Counted from the first letter of the stretch, positions 1-9,629 are shown. The stretch: 64,000 nucleotides of DNA from Enterovirga aerilata (GCF_013044135.1 NZ_JABEPP010000001.1:496001-560000); one strand, 5' to 3'. The notes: generated by a model from the sequence alone, not told the origin. Made by a program: numbers and translations.

Positions 1-2000
1 CGGACGACGAGGGCGACCGCAAGGTCGTCATCCGGCGGCCCGGCATGCCGCTCAAGATCATCACGCCCCCGAAGCCGAAGGGCCCGGGCGGCGGCAACCG
101 CGACCGCCGCGGCCGCCTGACCATCGCCAGCGCCACCTCGGGCGAGGAGGAGCGCACGCGCTCCGTCGCAGCCTTCCGCCGCCGCATGCAGCGCATGAGC
201 GGCCACCGCCAGGTTGACGACAAGGAGAAGATCGCGCGCGAGGTGACCATCCCGGAGACGATCACCATCCAGGATCTCGCCAACCGCATGGCGGAGCGCG
301 CGGTCGACGTGATCAAGCTCCTGATGAAGCAGGGCCAGATCCACAAGATCACCGATACGATCGATGCCGACACGGCGCAGCTCGTGGCGGAGGAGCTCGG
401 CCATACGGTGCGCCGCGTCGCCGAGGCCGACGTTCTCGAGGGCCTGTTCGACGAGCCGGATCTCGAGGAGCATCTCGAGCCGCGCCCGCCGGTCGTCACC
501 ATCATGGGCCATGTCGACCACGGCAAGACGTCGCTGCTCGACGCGATCCGCAAGACGGACGTCGTTGCGGGCGAGGCCGGCGGCATCACCCAGCATATCG
601 GCGCCTATCAGATCACGACGCCCTCCGGCGCGAAGATCACCTTCATCGACACGCCCGGCCACGCCGCCTTTACGGCCATGCGGGCGCGCGGCGCCAAGAT
701 CACGGACATCGTGGTCCTGGTGGTCGCGGCCGATGACGGGGTCATGCCGCAGACGGTCGAGGCGATCAGCCACGCGAAGGCGGCGGGCGTTCCGATGGTG
801 GTCGCGATCAACAAGATGGACAAGCCGGACGCGAACCCGCAGCGGGTCCGCACGGAGCTGCTGCAGCACAACATCCAGGTCGAGTCGATGGGCGGCGACA
901 CCCTCGAATTCGAGGTGTCCGCGCTGACGGGCCAGGGCCTCGATACCCTGCTCGAAGGTCTGCTGCTCCAGGCCGAGGTGTTGGACCTCAAGGCCGATCC
1001 GCTCCGCAACGCGGAAGGCACGGTGATCGAGGCGAAGCTCGACCGCGGTCGTGGTCCGGTCGCGACCGTGCTCGTCCAGCGCGGGCTGCTGGAGCCCGGC
1101 GACATCATCGTGGCCGGCGCCGAATGGGGCCGCGTGCGCGCCCTCATCAGCGACACGGGCGAGATGATCGAGGAGGCGGGCCCGTCCTATCCGGCCCAGG
1201 TGCTTGGCTTCAACGGTACGCCGGATGCCGGCGACCGGTTCGCCGTGGTGGAATCGGAGGCGCGCGCCCGCGAGATCACGGAGTACCGTGCCCGCGTGAA
1301 GCGCGAGCGTGCGGCCGCCCGCGCCTCGGTGAACCGCGGCTCGCTCGCCGACATGATGCGCGACCTGCGCGAGGGCTCCGGCCGCAAGGAATTCCCGCTC
1401 GTCATCAAGGGCGATGTGGGCGGTTCGGTCGAGGCCATCGTCACCGCGCTCGAGAAGATCGGCAACGAGGAGGTCGCCGCGCGCATCCTGCATGCCGGCG
1501 TCGGCGCCATCACCGAATCCGACGTGACGCTCGCCCAGGCCTCGGGCGCGGTCATCATCGGCTTCAACGTGCGCGCCCACAAGGAAGCGCGCGAGGCGGC
1601 CGAGCGCGCCGGGATCGAGATCCGCTATTACAACATCATCTACAATCTCGTGGACGATGTGCGGGACGCGATGTCGGGCCTGCTCGCCCCGACGCTCCGC
1701 GAGGAGCGGCTCGGCGAGGCGAAGATCCTGGAGGTCTTCGACGTCTCCAAGGTCGGCAAGGTCGCCGGCTGCCGCGTGATGGACGGCCGCGTCGAGCGCG
1801 GCGCCCATATCCGGCTCATCCGCGACAACGTCGTCATCCACGAGGGCGGGCGCCTGCAGACGCTCAAGCGCTTCAAGGACGACGTCCAATCGGTCGTGGC
1901 CGGCCAGGAATGCGGCATGTCGTTCGACAATTACGACAAGATCCGCGTCGGCGACGTGATCGAGTGCTTCAACGTCCACGAGGAGCGGCGCTCGCTGTAG
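1..2000 (+). CDS. infB: Translation initiation factor IF-2 (5' end outside the window)
   Basis: GTPase that brings initiator fMet-tRNA to the 30S subunit and promotes 70S joining. The reading frame is already open at base 3, so about 665 C-terminal residues are visible and the variable N-terminal region is missing. The IF2 N-terminal helical domain ([20 protein letters not shown]) precedes the G domain with G1 GHVDHGKT, switch region [12 protein letters not shown]3 DTPGHAAF and G4 NKMD, followed by the translation factor beta-barrel domains and the C-terminal fMet-tRNA-binding domain. It ends in TAG. Downstream come rbfA and truB, the usual order. An inverted repeat separates it from rbfA. 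The family call is certain; only the true start cannot be seen. Confidence 0.98.
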   Translation, partial: DDEGDRKVVIRRPGMPLKIITPPKPKGPGGGNRDRRGRLTIASATSGEEERTRSVAAFRRRMQRMSGHRQVDDKEKIAREVTIPETITIQDLANRMAERAVDVIKLLMKQGQIHKITDTIDADTAQLVAEELGHTVRRVAEADVLEGLFDEPDLEEHLEPRPPVVTIMGHVDHGKTSLLDAIRKTDVVAGEAGGITQHIGAYQITTPSGAKITFIDTPGHAAFTAMRARGAKITDIVVLVVAADDGVMPQTVEAISHAKAAGVPMVVAINKMDKPDANPQRVRTELLQHNIQVESMGGDTLEFEVSALTGQGLDTLLEGLLLQAEVLDLKADPLRNAEGTVIEAKLDRGRGPVATVLVQRGLLEPGDIIVAGAEWGRVRALISDTGEMIEEAGPSYPAQVLGFNGTPDAGDRFAVVESEARAREITEYRARVKRERAAARASVNRGSLADMMRDLREGSGRKEFPLVIKGDVGGSVEAIVTALEKIGNEEVAARILHAGVGAITESDVTLAQASGAVIIGFNVRAHKEAREAAERAGIEIRYYNIIYNLVDDVRDAMSGLLAPTLREERLGEAKILEVFDVSKVGKVAGCRVMDGRVERGAHIRLIRDNVVIHEGGRLQTLKRFKDDVQSVVAGQECGMSFDNYDKIRVGDVIECFNVHEERRSL

Positions 2001-2005
2001 CCCTG

Positions 2006-2086
2006 TCATGGCCGGGCTTGGCCCGGCCATCCACGGAACCCTCGAGACTGGCAGTACGTAGATGGCCGGGCCAAGCCCGGCCATGA
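2006..2086. repeat. Perfect 26-bp inverted repeat between infB and rbfA
   Basis: Bases 2006-2031 and 2061-2086 are exact reverse complements separated by 29 bases. Each arm is itself nearly palindromic around GGCCGGGC/GCCCGGCC. This resembles the short GC-rich intergenic palindromes (REP/RIME-like) scattered through Hyphomicrobiales genomes. It could fold into a strong RNA hairpin that attenuates or processes the infB-rbfA transcript. No T-run follows, so a simple intrinsic terminator is less likely. Confidence 0.75.
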
Positions 2087-2122
2087 CGCTTTGGAGCCGG
2101 TTCGATTCCGGCATTGCGAACG

Positions 2123-2545
2123 ATGCAGAAACGACAGGACTCCCCGAAGGGCCCGAGCCAGCGCCAGCAGCGCGTGGCGGAGCTGGTGCGTCACGCGCTC
2201 GCCGAGGTGCTCGGCCGCGGCGACATCCAGGATCCGGTGCTCGCGGCCCACGTGATCACCATTCCCGAGGTGCGGATGTCGCCGGACCTGAAGCTCGCGA
2301 CGGCCTTCGTCATGCCGCTCGGCGGCAAGGACGAGCGGCCCGTCATCGAGGCGCTCGACCGCAACAAGAAGGTGCTGCGCCAGGAGGTGGCGCGGCGCGT
2401 CGAGCTGAAATACGCGCCCGAGCTCCGCTTCCGGCGCGACGAGAGCTTCGACGAGGCGGCGCGCATCGACGCCCTCCTCAGGAGCGAGAAGGTGCGGCGG
2501 GACCTGGAGAAGGATGCCGCCGCGGACGAGACAGAACGGGGCTGA
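2123..2545 (+). CDS. rbfA: 30S ribosome-binding factor RbfA
   Basis: Cold-shock and 16S rRNA maturation factor that binds the 30S subunit during assembly. The 140-residue product starts [20 protein letters not shown] and shows the family pattern: an N-terminal basic helix leading to [11 protein letters not shown], then [19 protein letters not shown] of the KH-like fold and a C-terminal half with [19 protein letters not shown]. The ATG at 2123 is preferred over an in-frame TTG nine bases upstream because it gives the usual family start. Its stop TGA overlaps the truB ATG by one base (TGATG), so the two are probably translationally coupled. Confidence 0.95.
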   Translation: MQKRQDSPKGPSQRQQRVAELVRHALAEVLGRGDIQDPVLAAHVITIPEVRMSPDLKLATAFVMPLGGKDERPVIEALDRNKKVLRQEVARRVELKYAPELRFRRDESFDEAARIDALLRSEKVRRDLEKDAAADETERG

Positions 2546-3516
2546 TGGACACGATGGTCGACGAGGCGCCGCGCGCCGAGGAACGGGCTCCCGAAGGGCG
2601 CCGCCCACCGCAGGACCGCCCGAAGAAGCGGGTCGTGAACGGCTGGGTCATCCTCGACAAGCCGGTCGGGATGACCTCGACCCATGCGGTCGCGGTGGTG
2701 AAGCGCGCCCTGAACGCCAAGAAGGCGGGCCATGCCGGCACGCTGGATCCGCTCGCCTCGGGCATCCTGCCGATCGCGCTCGGCGAGGCAACCAAGACCG
2801 TTCCCTTCGTCATGGACGGCAGGAAGTCCTACGTCTTCACGGTTACCTGGGGTGTCGAGACCGATACGGACGATGCGGAGGGCCGGCCGGTCCAGGCCAC
2901 GAACCGGGTCCCGGACCCCGCGGCCGTGGCGGCGCTGCTGCCCCGCTTCATCGGCCAGATCGAGCAGGTGCCGCCGCGCTTCTCGGCCATCAAGGTCGCG
3001 GGCGAGCGCGCCTATGACGTCGCCCGCGGCGGCGGCGACCTGGAGCTCAAGGCGCGCGTGGTAGAGGTGGAACGCCTCGCGATCCTCCATCACGCCGACG
3101 ACAAGACGGTGCTCGCGGCCGATTGCGGCAAGGGTACCTATGTGCGGGCGCTCGCCCGCGATCTCGGGCGGGCGCTCGGCTGCCTGGGCCATGTCTCGGC
3201 GCTCCGGCGCACGCGGGTCGGCCCCTTCACGGAGGCCGAGACGGCGACGATCCAGGAGCTCGAGACCGGGACGCCGGAGCCCGGCCGGACGACGCCCATC
3301 CTGCATCCGGTCGCATCCGCGCTCGCCGACCTGCCATGCCTGCCCGTGTCGCGCGATGCGGCCGGCCGCCTGATGCGCGGGCAGTCCGTGCTGCTGCGCG
3401 GCCGCGACGCGCCGGTGGAAGGCCGGCTCTATGCCACCTGCAACGGCGTCCTGGTCGCGATAGCGGATGTCGAGCAGGGGGAACTCGTCCCCCACCGGGT
3501 GTTCAGCCTGGCGTGA
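2545..3516 (+). CDS. truB: tRNA pseudouridine(55) synthase TruB
   Basis: Isomerises U55 in the T-loop of tRNAs. The 323-residue protein contains NGWVILDKPVGMTSTHAV, the catalytic motif AGHAGTLDPLASG (Asp68) and, further on, FVGQIEQ-like and KGTYVRALARDLG segments typical of TruB. The first 28 residues are a family-variable charged extension. The start ATG overlaps the rbfA stop by one base; the TGA stop overlaps the next ATG in the same way. The window therefore shows a tight infB-rbfA-truB-acetyltransferase run. Confidence 0.97.
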   Translation: MDTMVDEAPRAEERAPEGRRPPQDRPKKRVVNGWVILDKPVGMTSTHAVAVVKRALNAKKAGHAGTLDPLASGILPIALGEATKTVPFVMDGRKSYVFTVTWGVETDTDDAEGRPVQATNRVPDPAAVAALLPRFIGQIEQVPPRFSAIKVAGERAYDVARGGGDLELKARVVEVERLAILHHADDKTVLAADCGKGTYVRALARDLGRALGCLGHVSALRRTRVGPFTEAETATIQELETGTPEPGRTTPILHPVASALADLPCLPVSRDAAGRLMRGQSVLLRGRDAPVEGRLYATCNGVLVAIADVEQGELVPHRVFSLA

Positions 3517-4055
3517 TGGGGGCGGAAGCTCCCGAGATACGGGTCCTCGGACCTCAGGATGCGGCCGATTACCGGGCTCTCCGGCTATTCGCGCTGGAAT
3601 GCGAGCCGGAAGCCTTCTCGGCCGATCTCGAGGAGGCCCGAGGGCACGGGCTGGACTGGTTCAGGAACCGGCTGGACCTGCCGCCGCCATCGGCGACCTT
3701 CGGGGCTTTCTTCGGCGGAACGCTGGTCGGGGCGGCGTCGCTGATCGTCGAGACGAGCCGGAAGATGAGCCATCGCGGGCTGGTCGCCGGCGTGTTCGTC
3801 TCGCCGGAGGCGCGGGGCAGGGGCGTAGCGGCCCGGCTGCTCGGCGGGCTGGTCGACCACGCGACGGACCGGCTCGATGTCCTCGACCTCGCGGTCGGAA
3901 CCTACAACGCACCCGCGCGAGCGCTCTACCTTCGGCTCGGCTTCACGCCTTACGGCCTGATGCGCGACGCCCTCCGGGTGAACGGGCGCTCGATCGACGA
4001 GGAGATGATGTCCCTCGATCTTCGGACGCGAGCCCGACGGCCCGCGTCCGATTGA
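3516..4055 (+). CDS. GNAT family N-acetyltransferase
   Basis: A 179-residue protein of the GNAT fold, which transfers an acetyl group from acetyl-CoA to an amine. Motif A is visible as VAGVFVSPEARGRGVAARLL, with the pyrophosphate-binding RGRGVA, and the C-terminal NAPARALYLRLGFTPYG is the usual motif B. The start ATG overlaps the truB stop, so it is translated from the same message. The substrate cannot be predicted; RimI-like protein acetylation is one option but the sequence does not show it. It ends 6 bases before the convergent stop of the DUF892 gene. Confidence 0.88.
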   Translation: MGAEAPEIRVLGPQDAADYRALRLFALECEPEAFSADLEEARGHGLDWFRNRLDLPPPSATFGAFFGGTLVGAASLIVETSRKMSHRGLVAGVFVSPEARGRGVAARLLGGLVDHATDRLDVLDLAVGTYNAPARALYLRLGFTPYGLMRDALRVNGRSIDEEMMSLDLRTRARRPASD

Positions 4056-4061
4056 GCGGAA

Positions 4062-4604
4062 TCAGCGGTCCGCCTTCTCGCCCGCGGCCGCCCGCTCGAG
4101 GTATTTGCGGGTGATCGGCTCCACCATGTCCTTGATCATCTGCGCAGCCTTCTCGTCCTCGCGCAGGTTCTGGTTGAGCGCCGTCAGGAACCGGCTCTCG
4201 CCCGCCACCTCCGCCATCGTGACCAGCGACTTGTAGGCCGCCACCTCGAAATTCTCGAAGGCGTGGTTGGCGAAGGTGTTCTTCAGGATCTCGTCGCCCA
4301 TGGGCACATGCGCGATCGCCGCCATGTTGCCCATGAACTGCGTGGCCATGTCCTTCAGCAGCGAGCGGTCCTCGCCCAGACCGTCCAGGATCTCGTCGAT
4401 GCGCTGCTCGTGCTGGAGGGTCTCCTCCAGGTGACGCCTGACGAGCGCCTCCATCTCCGGATAGTTCTTGAGCCGCTCGAGTTGCCGCTCGAGGATCTGG
4501 ATCGCCTCCTTTTCCAGCGCGTGCGCGTTCTTCACGCCCGTGATGAAGATGGACCGCACCGCGTCGTTCTGCGAAAGGCTGCCGCCGAGTGTGGCCGTCG
4601 CCAT
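4062..4604 (-). CDS. DUF892 / YciE-type ferritin-like protein
   Basis: A 180-residue all-helical protein matching the DUF892 (YciE/YciF) family of ferritin-like four-helix bundles associated with stress responses. Features seen: ALEKEAIQILERQLERLKNY in helix 1, HLEETLQHEQRIDEIL with the conserved E/H metal-ligand positions, and DEKAAQMIKDMVEPITRKYL at the C-terminus. There is no signal peptide, so it is probably cytoplasmic. A good ribosome site (CGGAG, 7 bases before ATG) fixes the start at 4604. It stands alone, convergent to the truB run and divergent from rpsO. Biochemical function is unproven in the family. Confidence 0.85.
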   Translation of the reverse strand: MATATLGGSLSQNDAVRSIFITGVKNAHALEKEAIQILERQLERLKNYPEMEALVRRHLEETLQHEQRIDEILDGLGEDRSLLKDMATQFMGNMAAIAHVPMGDEILKNTFANHAFENFEVAAYKSLVTMAEVAGESRFLTALNQNLREDEKAAQMIKDMVEPITRKYLERAAAGEKADR

Positions 4605-4735
4605 GTGAATGCTCCGTCGGGTGATGCCGGCTCAACCGGCTCCTCGGCGACGGAGTTCCCATGCGAAACCGGACGGAAGCGCACGGAGCCGTGAACGTCC
4701 GGGAAGTGGCTACTGGCGCCCGAGACGGATTCGTG

Positions 4736-4741
4736 TATAAG
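4736..4741 (+). promoter_or_regulatory. Possible -10 element (TATAAG) of the rpsO promoter
   Basis: TATAAG lies about 145 bases upstream of rpsO in an otherwise GC-rich stretch. No convincing -35 box is visible 16-18 bases upstream, so this is a tentative assignment. It would also give a long leader on the rpsO message, which suits the translational autoregulation known for S15. Confidence 0.3.
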
Positions 4742-4884
4742 GGCGCGTCCCGGACTGGCCCCTGGCCCCGGGCATTCCCGCGACAACCGACCGCGCTGGA
4801 CGACATCCCGGCCCGGCCGCTTTCGCGGACCGGCGGTCACGTCACGTGCCCCGGCCTCGTCAACCCCTACCCGAAAGGATCCCG

Positions 4885-5154
4885 ATGTCGATCACGGCCG
4901 AGCGCAAGCGAGCGCTCATGAACGAATATGCCCGCGAGGCGAACGACACCGGCTCGCCGGAGGTTCAGGTCGCCATCCTCACGGAGCGGATCAACAACCT
5001 GACCGACCACTTCAAGTCGCACAAGAAGGACAATCATTCGCGCCGCGGCCTGCTGAAGATGGTGTCGCAGCGCAGGTCGCTGCTCGACTATCTGAAGAGC
5101 CGGGACGAGAGCCGCTATCGCTCGCTCATCGAGCGCCTCGGCATCCGTCGCTGA
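4885..5154 (+). CDS. rpsO: 30S ribosomal protein S15
   Basis: An 89-residue primary rRNA-binding protein of the 30S platform. It has the family length and conserved segments [34 protein letters not shown] and [20 protein letters not shown]. The ATG at 4885 follows GAAAGGATCCCG and gives the standard SITAERK N-terminus. An upstream in-frame ATG at 4846 would add 13 atypical residues and was not used. A strong hairpin terminator follows, and pnp is next, the arrangement found in most Proteobacteria. Confidence 0.98.
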   Translation: MSITAERKRALMNEYAREANDTGSPEVQVAILTERINNLTDHFKSHKKDNHSRRGLLKMVSQRRSLLDYLKSRDESRYRSLIERLGIRR

Positions 5155-5163
5155 CGAGTTCCT

Positions 5164-5191
5164 GGCCGGAGCCTTGCGCTCCGGCCGTTTT
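5164..5191 (+). terminator. Intrinsic terminator after rpsO
   Basis: GGCCGGAG pairs with CTCCGGCC across a 7-base loop, followed by GTTTTC. It starts 10 bases after the rpsO stop. It may be partial, with read-through into pnp as in other Proteobacteria. Confidence 0.8.
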
Positions 5192-5228
5192 CGCATCCGG
5201 GACGGCTGCAGCCGTTCCGTAACCCGAT

Positions 5229-5246
5229 CGGCGGAATGGTCCGCCG
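5229..5246 (+). promoter_or_regulatory. Hairpin in the pnp leader
   Basis: CGGCGGA, loop ATGG, then TCCGCCG forms a 7-bp stem about 150 bases upstream of the pnp ATG. In enteric bacteria the pnp leader hairpin is cut by RNase III for autoregulation. Here only the hairpin is seen and the role is an inference. Confidence 0.35.
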
Positions 5247-5392
5247 GTCCGATCCCAAGCCGGGCGGCTGAGGCAGGCCATGGCAGGATCGCCGGGGGCT
5301 CGCGCGGACTGATCTCCGCCCTGTGCCGAGCCCCCCGTCGTCTTGCACATGGCGGAACCCACGCCTCCGTCGGCCCACACGGAAGGCAGCAC

Positions 5393-7729
5393 ATGTTCGA
5401 CATCCAACGCGAAGAGCTGATCTGGGGCGGGCGCAAGCTCACCCTCGAGACGGGCAAGATGGCCCGCCAGGCGGACGGCGCCGTCGTCGCCACCTATGGC
5501 GAGACGACCGTCCTCGCCACCGTCGTCTCCATGAAGGAGCCGAAGCCCGGCTTCGACTTCTTCCCGCTCACGGTGAACTACCAGGAGCGCACCTATGCGG
5601 CCGGCCGCATCCCGGGCGGCTACTTCAAGCGCGAGGGCCGCCCGACCGAGAAGGAGACGCTGACCTCGCGTCTCATCGACCGGCCGATCCGCCCCCTCTT
5701 CGTCGAGGGCTACAAGAACGACACCCAGATCGTCGCGACCGTGCTGAGCCACGATCTCGAGAACGATCCGGACATCGTCGCGATGCTCGCGACCTCCGCC
5801 GCGCTCACGCTCTCCGGCGTACCGTTCATGGGCCCGATCGGCGCCGCCCGCGTCGGCTATATCGGCGGTGCCTACAAGCTCAACCCGACCCTCGCCGAGA
5901 TGGAGGCGACGAGCCTCGACCTCGTCGTGGCGGGCACGAACGAGGCCGTGCTCATGGTCGAATCCGAGGCGAAGGAGCTCTCGGAAGAGGTCATGCTCGG
6001 GGCGGTCATGTTCGGCCACAAGCATTTCCAGCCGGTCATCGAGGCGATCATCCGGCTCGCCGAGAAGGCCGCCAAGGAGCCGCGCGACTTCACGGCGCCT
6101 GACCTCTCCGAGATCGAGAAGGTCATCCTGGAGATCGCCGAGCAGGACCTGCGCGCCGCCTACAAGCTCACCGACAAGCAGAGCCGCTACGCCGCGGTCG
6201 ACGCCGCCAAGGTCAAGGTCATGAACGCGCTGGTCCCGGCCGAGGGCGAGGCGCGGTTCGACCCCGAGAAGGTCAAGACCGCCTTCAAGGAGGTCCAGGC
6301 CAAGATCGTGCGCTGGAACATCCTCGACACGAAGAGCCGCATCGACGGCCGCGACCTGACGACGGTCCGCCCGATCGTTGCCGAGGTCGGCGTGCTGCCG
6401 CGGGCGCATGGCTCGGCGCTGTTCACCCGGGGCGAGACGCAGGCGCTGGTCGTCGCGACGCTCGGCACCGGCGAGGACGAGCAGTTCATCGATCAGCTGG
6501 AAGGCACCCGGAAGGAGAACTTCCTCCTTCACTACAACTTCCCGCCCTACAGCGTCGGCGAGACTGGCCGCATGGGCTCGCCGGGCCGCCGCGAGATCGG
6601 CCACGGCAAGCTCGCCTGGCGCGCCATCCACCCGATGCTGCCGCCCGCGCACGAGTTCCCGTACACGATCCGGGTCGTGTCCGAGATCACGGAATCGAAC
6701 GGCTCCTCCTCGATGGCGAGCGTCTGCGGCGCCTCGCTCTCGCTGATGGATGCGGGCGTGCCGCTCCGCAAGCCCGTCGCGGGCATCGCCTTGGGCCTGA
6801 TCCTCGAGGGCGATCGCCACGCGGTCCTGTCCGACATCCTCGGCGACGAGGACCATCTCGGCGACATGGACTTCAAGGTGGCGGGCACGGATGCCGGCAT
6901 CACGTCGCTCCAGATGGACATCAAGATCGCCGGCATCACCGAGGAGATCATGCGGGTCGCACTCGACCAGGCGAGGGACGGCCGCACGCACATCCTCGGG
7001 GAGATGAGCAAGGCTCTGACCTCGGCCCGCGCCGAGCTCGGCGAGCATGCGCCGCGCATCGAGGTCATGACCATCCCGACCGACAAGATCCGCGAGGTCA
7101 TCGGCACGGGCGGCAAGGTCATCCGCGAGATCGTCGAGAAGACCGGCGCCAAGATCGACATCCAGGACGACGGCACGGTGAAGATCGCCTCCGCCGACGG
7201 CAAGGCGATCAAGGCGGCGTATAACTGGATCCGCTCGATCGTGGCGGAGCCGGAGGCCGGCACGATCTATGACGGCACCGTCGTCAAGACGATGGAGTTC
7301 GGCGCCTTCGTCAACTTCTTCGGCCCGAAGGACGGCCTCGTCCACATCTCGGAGCTCGCGCCGCAGCGCGTCCAGAAGGTCACCGACGTCGTGAAGGAAG
7401 GCGACAAGGTGAAGGTGAAGTTCCTCGGCCAGGACGAGCGCGGCAAGATCCGCCTCTCCATGAAGGTCGTCGACCAGCAGACGGGCGAGGACCTGACCGA
7501 GAAGCTCAAGGCGCAGCGCGACGCCGAGCGGGCCGAGCGCGAGGCCCGCGGCGAGACCGTGGATGACCGCGAGGAGCGCGGCGACCGGAGCGATCGCGGT
7601 CCCCGCCGCGATCGCGGTGACCGTGGCCCGCGCCGCGACCGTGGCGACCGCGATCGCGGCGACTTCCGCGAGGGGCGCGGCGAGGGCGAACGCCGCGAGC
7701 GGCCGGAGCCCGCAGACGCCGGCGAGTGA
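5393..7729 (+). CDS. pnp: Polyribonucleotide nucleotidyltransferase (PNPase)
   Basis: 3'-5' phosphorolytic exoribonuclease of the degradosome. The 778-residue protein has two RNase PH-like domains ([20 protein letters not shown] at the start; the second with the catalytic [15 protein letters not shown]), then a KH domain with VIGTGGKVI, an S1 domain beginning near [15 protein letters not shown], and an unusual tail. The last 65 or so residues are charged and Arg/Asp/Gly-rich, with repeats of RRDRGDRG. The ATG at 5393 gives the standard N-terminus; longer in-frame readings upstream lack family similarity. Terminator follows directly. Confidence 0.98.
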   Translation: MFDIQREELIWGGRKLTLETGKMARQADGAVVATYGETTVLATVVSMKEPKPGFDFFPLTVNYQERTYAAGRIPGGYFKREGRPTEKETLTSRLIDRPIRPLFVEGYKNDTQIVATVLSHDLENDPDIVAMLATSAALTLSGVPFMGPIGAARVGYIGGAYKLNPTLAEMEATSLDLVVAGTNEAVLMVESEAKELSEEVMLGAVMFGHKHFQPVIEAIIRLAEKAAKEPRDFTAPDLSEIEKVILEIAEQDLRAAYKLTDKQSRYAAVDAAKVKVMNALVPAEGEARFDPEKVKTAFKEVQAKIVRWNILDTKSRIDGRDLTTVRPIVAEVGVLPRAHGSALFTRGETQALVVATLGTGEDEQFIDQLEGTRKENFLLHYNFPPYSVGETGRMGSPGRREIGHGKLAWRAIHPMLPPAHEFPYTIRVVSEITESNGSSSMASVCGASLSLMDAGVPLRKPVAGIALGLILEGDRHAVLSDILGDEDHLGDMDFKVAGTDAGITSLQMDIKIAGITEEIMRVALDQARDGRTHILGEMSKALTSARAELGEHAPRIEVMTIPTDKIREVIGTGGKVIREIVEKTGAKIDIQDDGTVKIASADGKAIKAAYNWIRSIVAEPEAGTIYDGTVVKTMEFGAFVNFFGPKDGLVHISELAPQRVQKVTDVVKEGDKVKVKFLGQDERGKIRLSMKVVDQQTGEDLTEKLKAQRDAERAEREARGETVDDREERGDRSDRGPRRDRGDRGPRRDRGDRDRGDFREGRGEGERRERPEPADAGE

Positions 7730-7749
7730 GCCTCGCGAATCGAGACGAT

Positions 7750-7778
7750 GAAGGCGGCCTCTCGAGGCCGCCTTTTTC
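7750..7778 (+). terminator. Intrinsic terminator after pnp
   Basis: AAGGCGGCCTC and GAGGCCGCCTTTTT form an 11-bp stem with a very short loop followed by a T-run, 20 bases after the pnp stop. Confidence 0.92.
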
Positions 7779-7874
7779 ATGTCTGCCGCCGCCTTTGTCG
7801 CTGGAACGGGTCCCCGTCTCGCCGGTTCACGGTCCGGGCCGCCGCACGCTGCGGCGCGAAGGAGTTTCGAACCG

Positions 7875-8141
7875 ATGCCGAACCACCTGATCGAGGAAAC
7901 CCAGCACCTGTTCTCCGGCGAGCGGAACCTGTCCGTCACCGAGCGGAGCCTGTCGGTCGTGGGCGGGCTGGCGCTTGCGGCCGTTGCGGCGAGGCCGCGT
8001 CCGAACAAGGTGCTAAGCCTGATCGCGCTGGTGGCCGGCGTGGCGCTCGCCATCCGGGGCGCGACCGGTCACTGCCCGGCCAAGGCCGCCATGACCGGGG
8101 GCTCCATGTCCGGGGGCGCCGTGTCCGGCCCGGACGCCTGA
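7875..8141 (+). CDS. DUF2892-type small membrane protein
   Basis: An 88-residue protein with the DUF2892 (YgaP-like transmembrane) layout: NLSVTERSLSVVGGLALAAVAA and a second hydrophobic helix KVLSLIALVAGVALAIRG followed by ATGHCP. The two helices should form an inner-membrane hairpin; the Cys after the second helix is typical of the family. GGAG lies 10 bases before the ATG at 7875, which decides the start. It is a single-gene unit bounded by the pnp terminator and a strong downstream hairpin. Function is not known. Confidence 0.8.
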   Translation: MPNHLIEETQHLFSGERNLSVTERSLSVVGGLALAAVAARPRPNKVLSLIALVAGVALAIRGATGHCPAKAAMTGGSMSGGAVSGPDA

Positions 8142-8144
8142 CGC

Positions 8145-8177
8145 GGAAAGCCGCCCGGCCAGGCCGGGCGGCTTTCC
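8145..8177. terminator. Bidirectional terminator between convergent small genes
   Basis: A perfect 16-bp stem (GGAAAGCCGCCCGGCC with its complement) around a single central base lies between the convergent stops at 8141 and 8189. Both orientations carry a short A/T run at the stem base, so it can serve both genes. Confidence 0.85.
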
Positions 8178-8188
8178 GACGACGCGGT

Positions 8189-8458
8189 CTAGGCCATTGG
8201 CCGAGAGGAGGAACGGCCGACGATCAGCCCGTAGATGAACAGCACGATGATGGCCCCGACCACGCCCCCGATGAAGCGGGCGCCGTCATTCGGGCCGTAC
8301 CAGCCGACGAGCTGGCCGAGCCAAGTTCCCACGAACATGCCCACGATGCCCAGGATCGTGGTCAGGATGAAGCCCTGCGGCTCGTTCTTGCCGGGCATGA
8401 TGAACTTGGCCACGACACCGATGATGAAACCCAGAATGATCGTCCAAAGAATACCCAT
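8189..8458 (-). CDS. GlsB/YeaQ/YmgE family stress-response membrane protein
   Basis: An 89-residue, very hydrophobic protein with three predicted transmembrane helices: GILWTIILGFIIGVVAKFI, GFILTTILGIVGMFVGTWLG and FIGGVVGAIIVLFIYGLIVG. The glycine-rich pattern and the IMPGK-type loop match the family formerly called transglycosylase-associated protein. Members are induced by stress in several bacteria but have no assigned activity. The ATG at 8458 follows CGAGGAA closely; a longer in-frame start would add 12 charged residues and is less likely. Convergent with the DUF2892 gene. Confidence 0.88.
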   Translation of the reverse strand: MGILWTIILGFIIGVVAKFIMPGKNEPQGFILTTILGIVGMFVGTWLGQLVGWYGPNDGARFIGGVVGAIIVLFIYGLIVGRSSSRPMA

Positions 8459-8582
8459 TTCCTCGCGCTCCGGCTGCTGAGACCTGCCGTGCAACGCTCA
8501 GGCTCCGGCCCGGTTGCACCGGACTGCCAAGCTTGGTGAAAATCGTGATCGGCGTTTGACGCCTCCGCCTCGGTCGGGAACG

Positions 8583-9212
8583 ATGCGGGCCATGTCCCAG
8601 CCTGCCGAAATCACCTCCGTCGAGGATCTCCATGCCCGCTACGGCCGCCCGAGCGAGAACGCGGTCGCGAAGGAGCTCGACAGGCTGATCCCGGAATACC
8701 GGGTCTTCATCGAGGCCTCGCCCTTCCTGACGATCGCCAGCGCCGGGCCGGACGGGCTCGACTGCACGCCGCGCGGCGACGCGCCCGGCTTCGTCCGAAT
8801 CGTCGACGACAGGACCCTGATGATCCCGGACCGGCGCGGCAACAACCGCGTCGACACGCTGGAGAACATCCTGCACGACCCGCGCGTCGGGCTCCTCTTC
8901 CTAATCCCGGGGATAGGCGAGACGATCAGGGTGAATGGCCGCGCGCGGATCTCGGTCGATCCCGAACTGCTGGAGAGCTTCGCGACCGAAGGGCAGGCGC
9001 CGCGCTCGGTGATGATCGTCGCCGTCGGCCGGGTCTATTTCCAATGCGCGAAGGCGATCATGCGCTCGCATCTGTGGGATCCGTCCCGCCATGTCGAGCG
9101 CTCCGCGCTGCCGAGCCCGGGGCGCATCCTGAAGGCCTGCACGGCAGGCCGGATGGACGCGGAGGCGATCGACGAGGCCTATCCGGCGCGCCTGAAGGCG
9201 ACGCTCTGGTAG
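8583..9212 (+). CDS. FMN-dependent PPOX-type flavoprotein (MSMEG_1061-like)
   Basis: A 209-residue protein of the pyridoxamine-phosphate-oxidase split-barrel fold. FLTIASAGPDGLDCTPRGD, then FVRIVDDRTLMIPDRRGNNR and VGLLFLIPGIGETIRVNGRA match the MSMEG_1061-type subgroup, which binds FMN and probably reduces small molecules. RMDAEAIDEAYPARLKATLW closes the protein. The start is either the ATG at 8583 or the one at 8592; the difference is three residues. It is divergent from the GlsB-like gene and has no evident operon partner. Substrate unknown. Confidence 0.85.
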   Translation: MRAMSQPAEITSVEDLHARYGRPSENAVAKELDRLIPEYRVFIEASPFLTIASAGPDGLDCTPRGDAPGFVRIVDDRTLMIPDRRGNNRVDTLENILHDPRVGLLFLIPGIGETIRVNGRARISVDPELLESFATEGQAPRSVMIVAVGRVYFQCAKAIMRSHLWDPSRHVERSALPSPGRILKACTAGRMDAEAIDEAYPARLKATLW

Positions 9213-9302
9213 CGAGCGGCCGCCGGCCGGGAGCGCGAGCCCGCGCTCGGCAACGAACTCGCCGCCCTGGCGTTGTCGCCCCGACGATCCAGGGAGAGCG
9301 AA

Positions 9303-9629
9303 ATGGGAAGCGCCGGCTACGGCAACCATGAGGAGGCGGTGGCGGAGCGGCCTTCGGAAGAGGCCGCATCGGCGAAGCTCGGCGCGGGTTCGACGGACCG
9401 GCCGGGCCTCGATCTCGGCGGAGCGGGCGATCTCTCCTCCCCGCAGGGGCAGATGGCGGGCTCGCGCTCCGTGCCCGATCCGGCGGGGACCGGGCCCCAT
9501 TCCGGCAACAAGGATTCGGGTTCGCCGACACTGAGCGACGACGACCGCCGCGACCAGTCGACGCCCGGCTCCGGCGCGCTTCCGAGCGACCGCCCCCAGG
9601 GCGGCGAGGTCGATCCGGGTGCCGGCTGA
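9303..9629 (+). CDS. Hypothetical hydrophilic disordered protein
   Basis: A 108-residue protein without hydrophobic segments, rich in Gly, Ser, Asp, Pro and Glu, for example SDDDRRDQSTPGSG. The composition suggests intrinsic disorder. GGAGAGCG lies just before the ATG at 9303. A similar small protein begins 10 bases after its stop and shares the flavour of its composition (DPDAAGED, PKGGSEQG), so the pair may form a two-gene unit. I do not recognise a family; such proteins are common next to stress genes in Methylobacterium-like genomes. Confidence 0.55.
   Translation: MGSAGYGNHEEAVAERPSEEAASAKLGAGSTDRPGLDLGGAGDLSSPQGQMAGSRSVPDPAGTGPHSGNKDSGSPTLSDDDRRDQSTPGSGALPSDRPQGGEVDPGAG

Noticed and set aside
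5126-8053. 975-codon open frame antisense to pnp
   Set aside because: It mirrors the codon structure of pnp in high-GC DNA, has low-complexity Ala/Arg/Asp composition and no family similarity.
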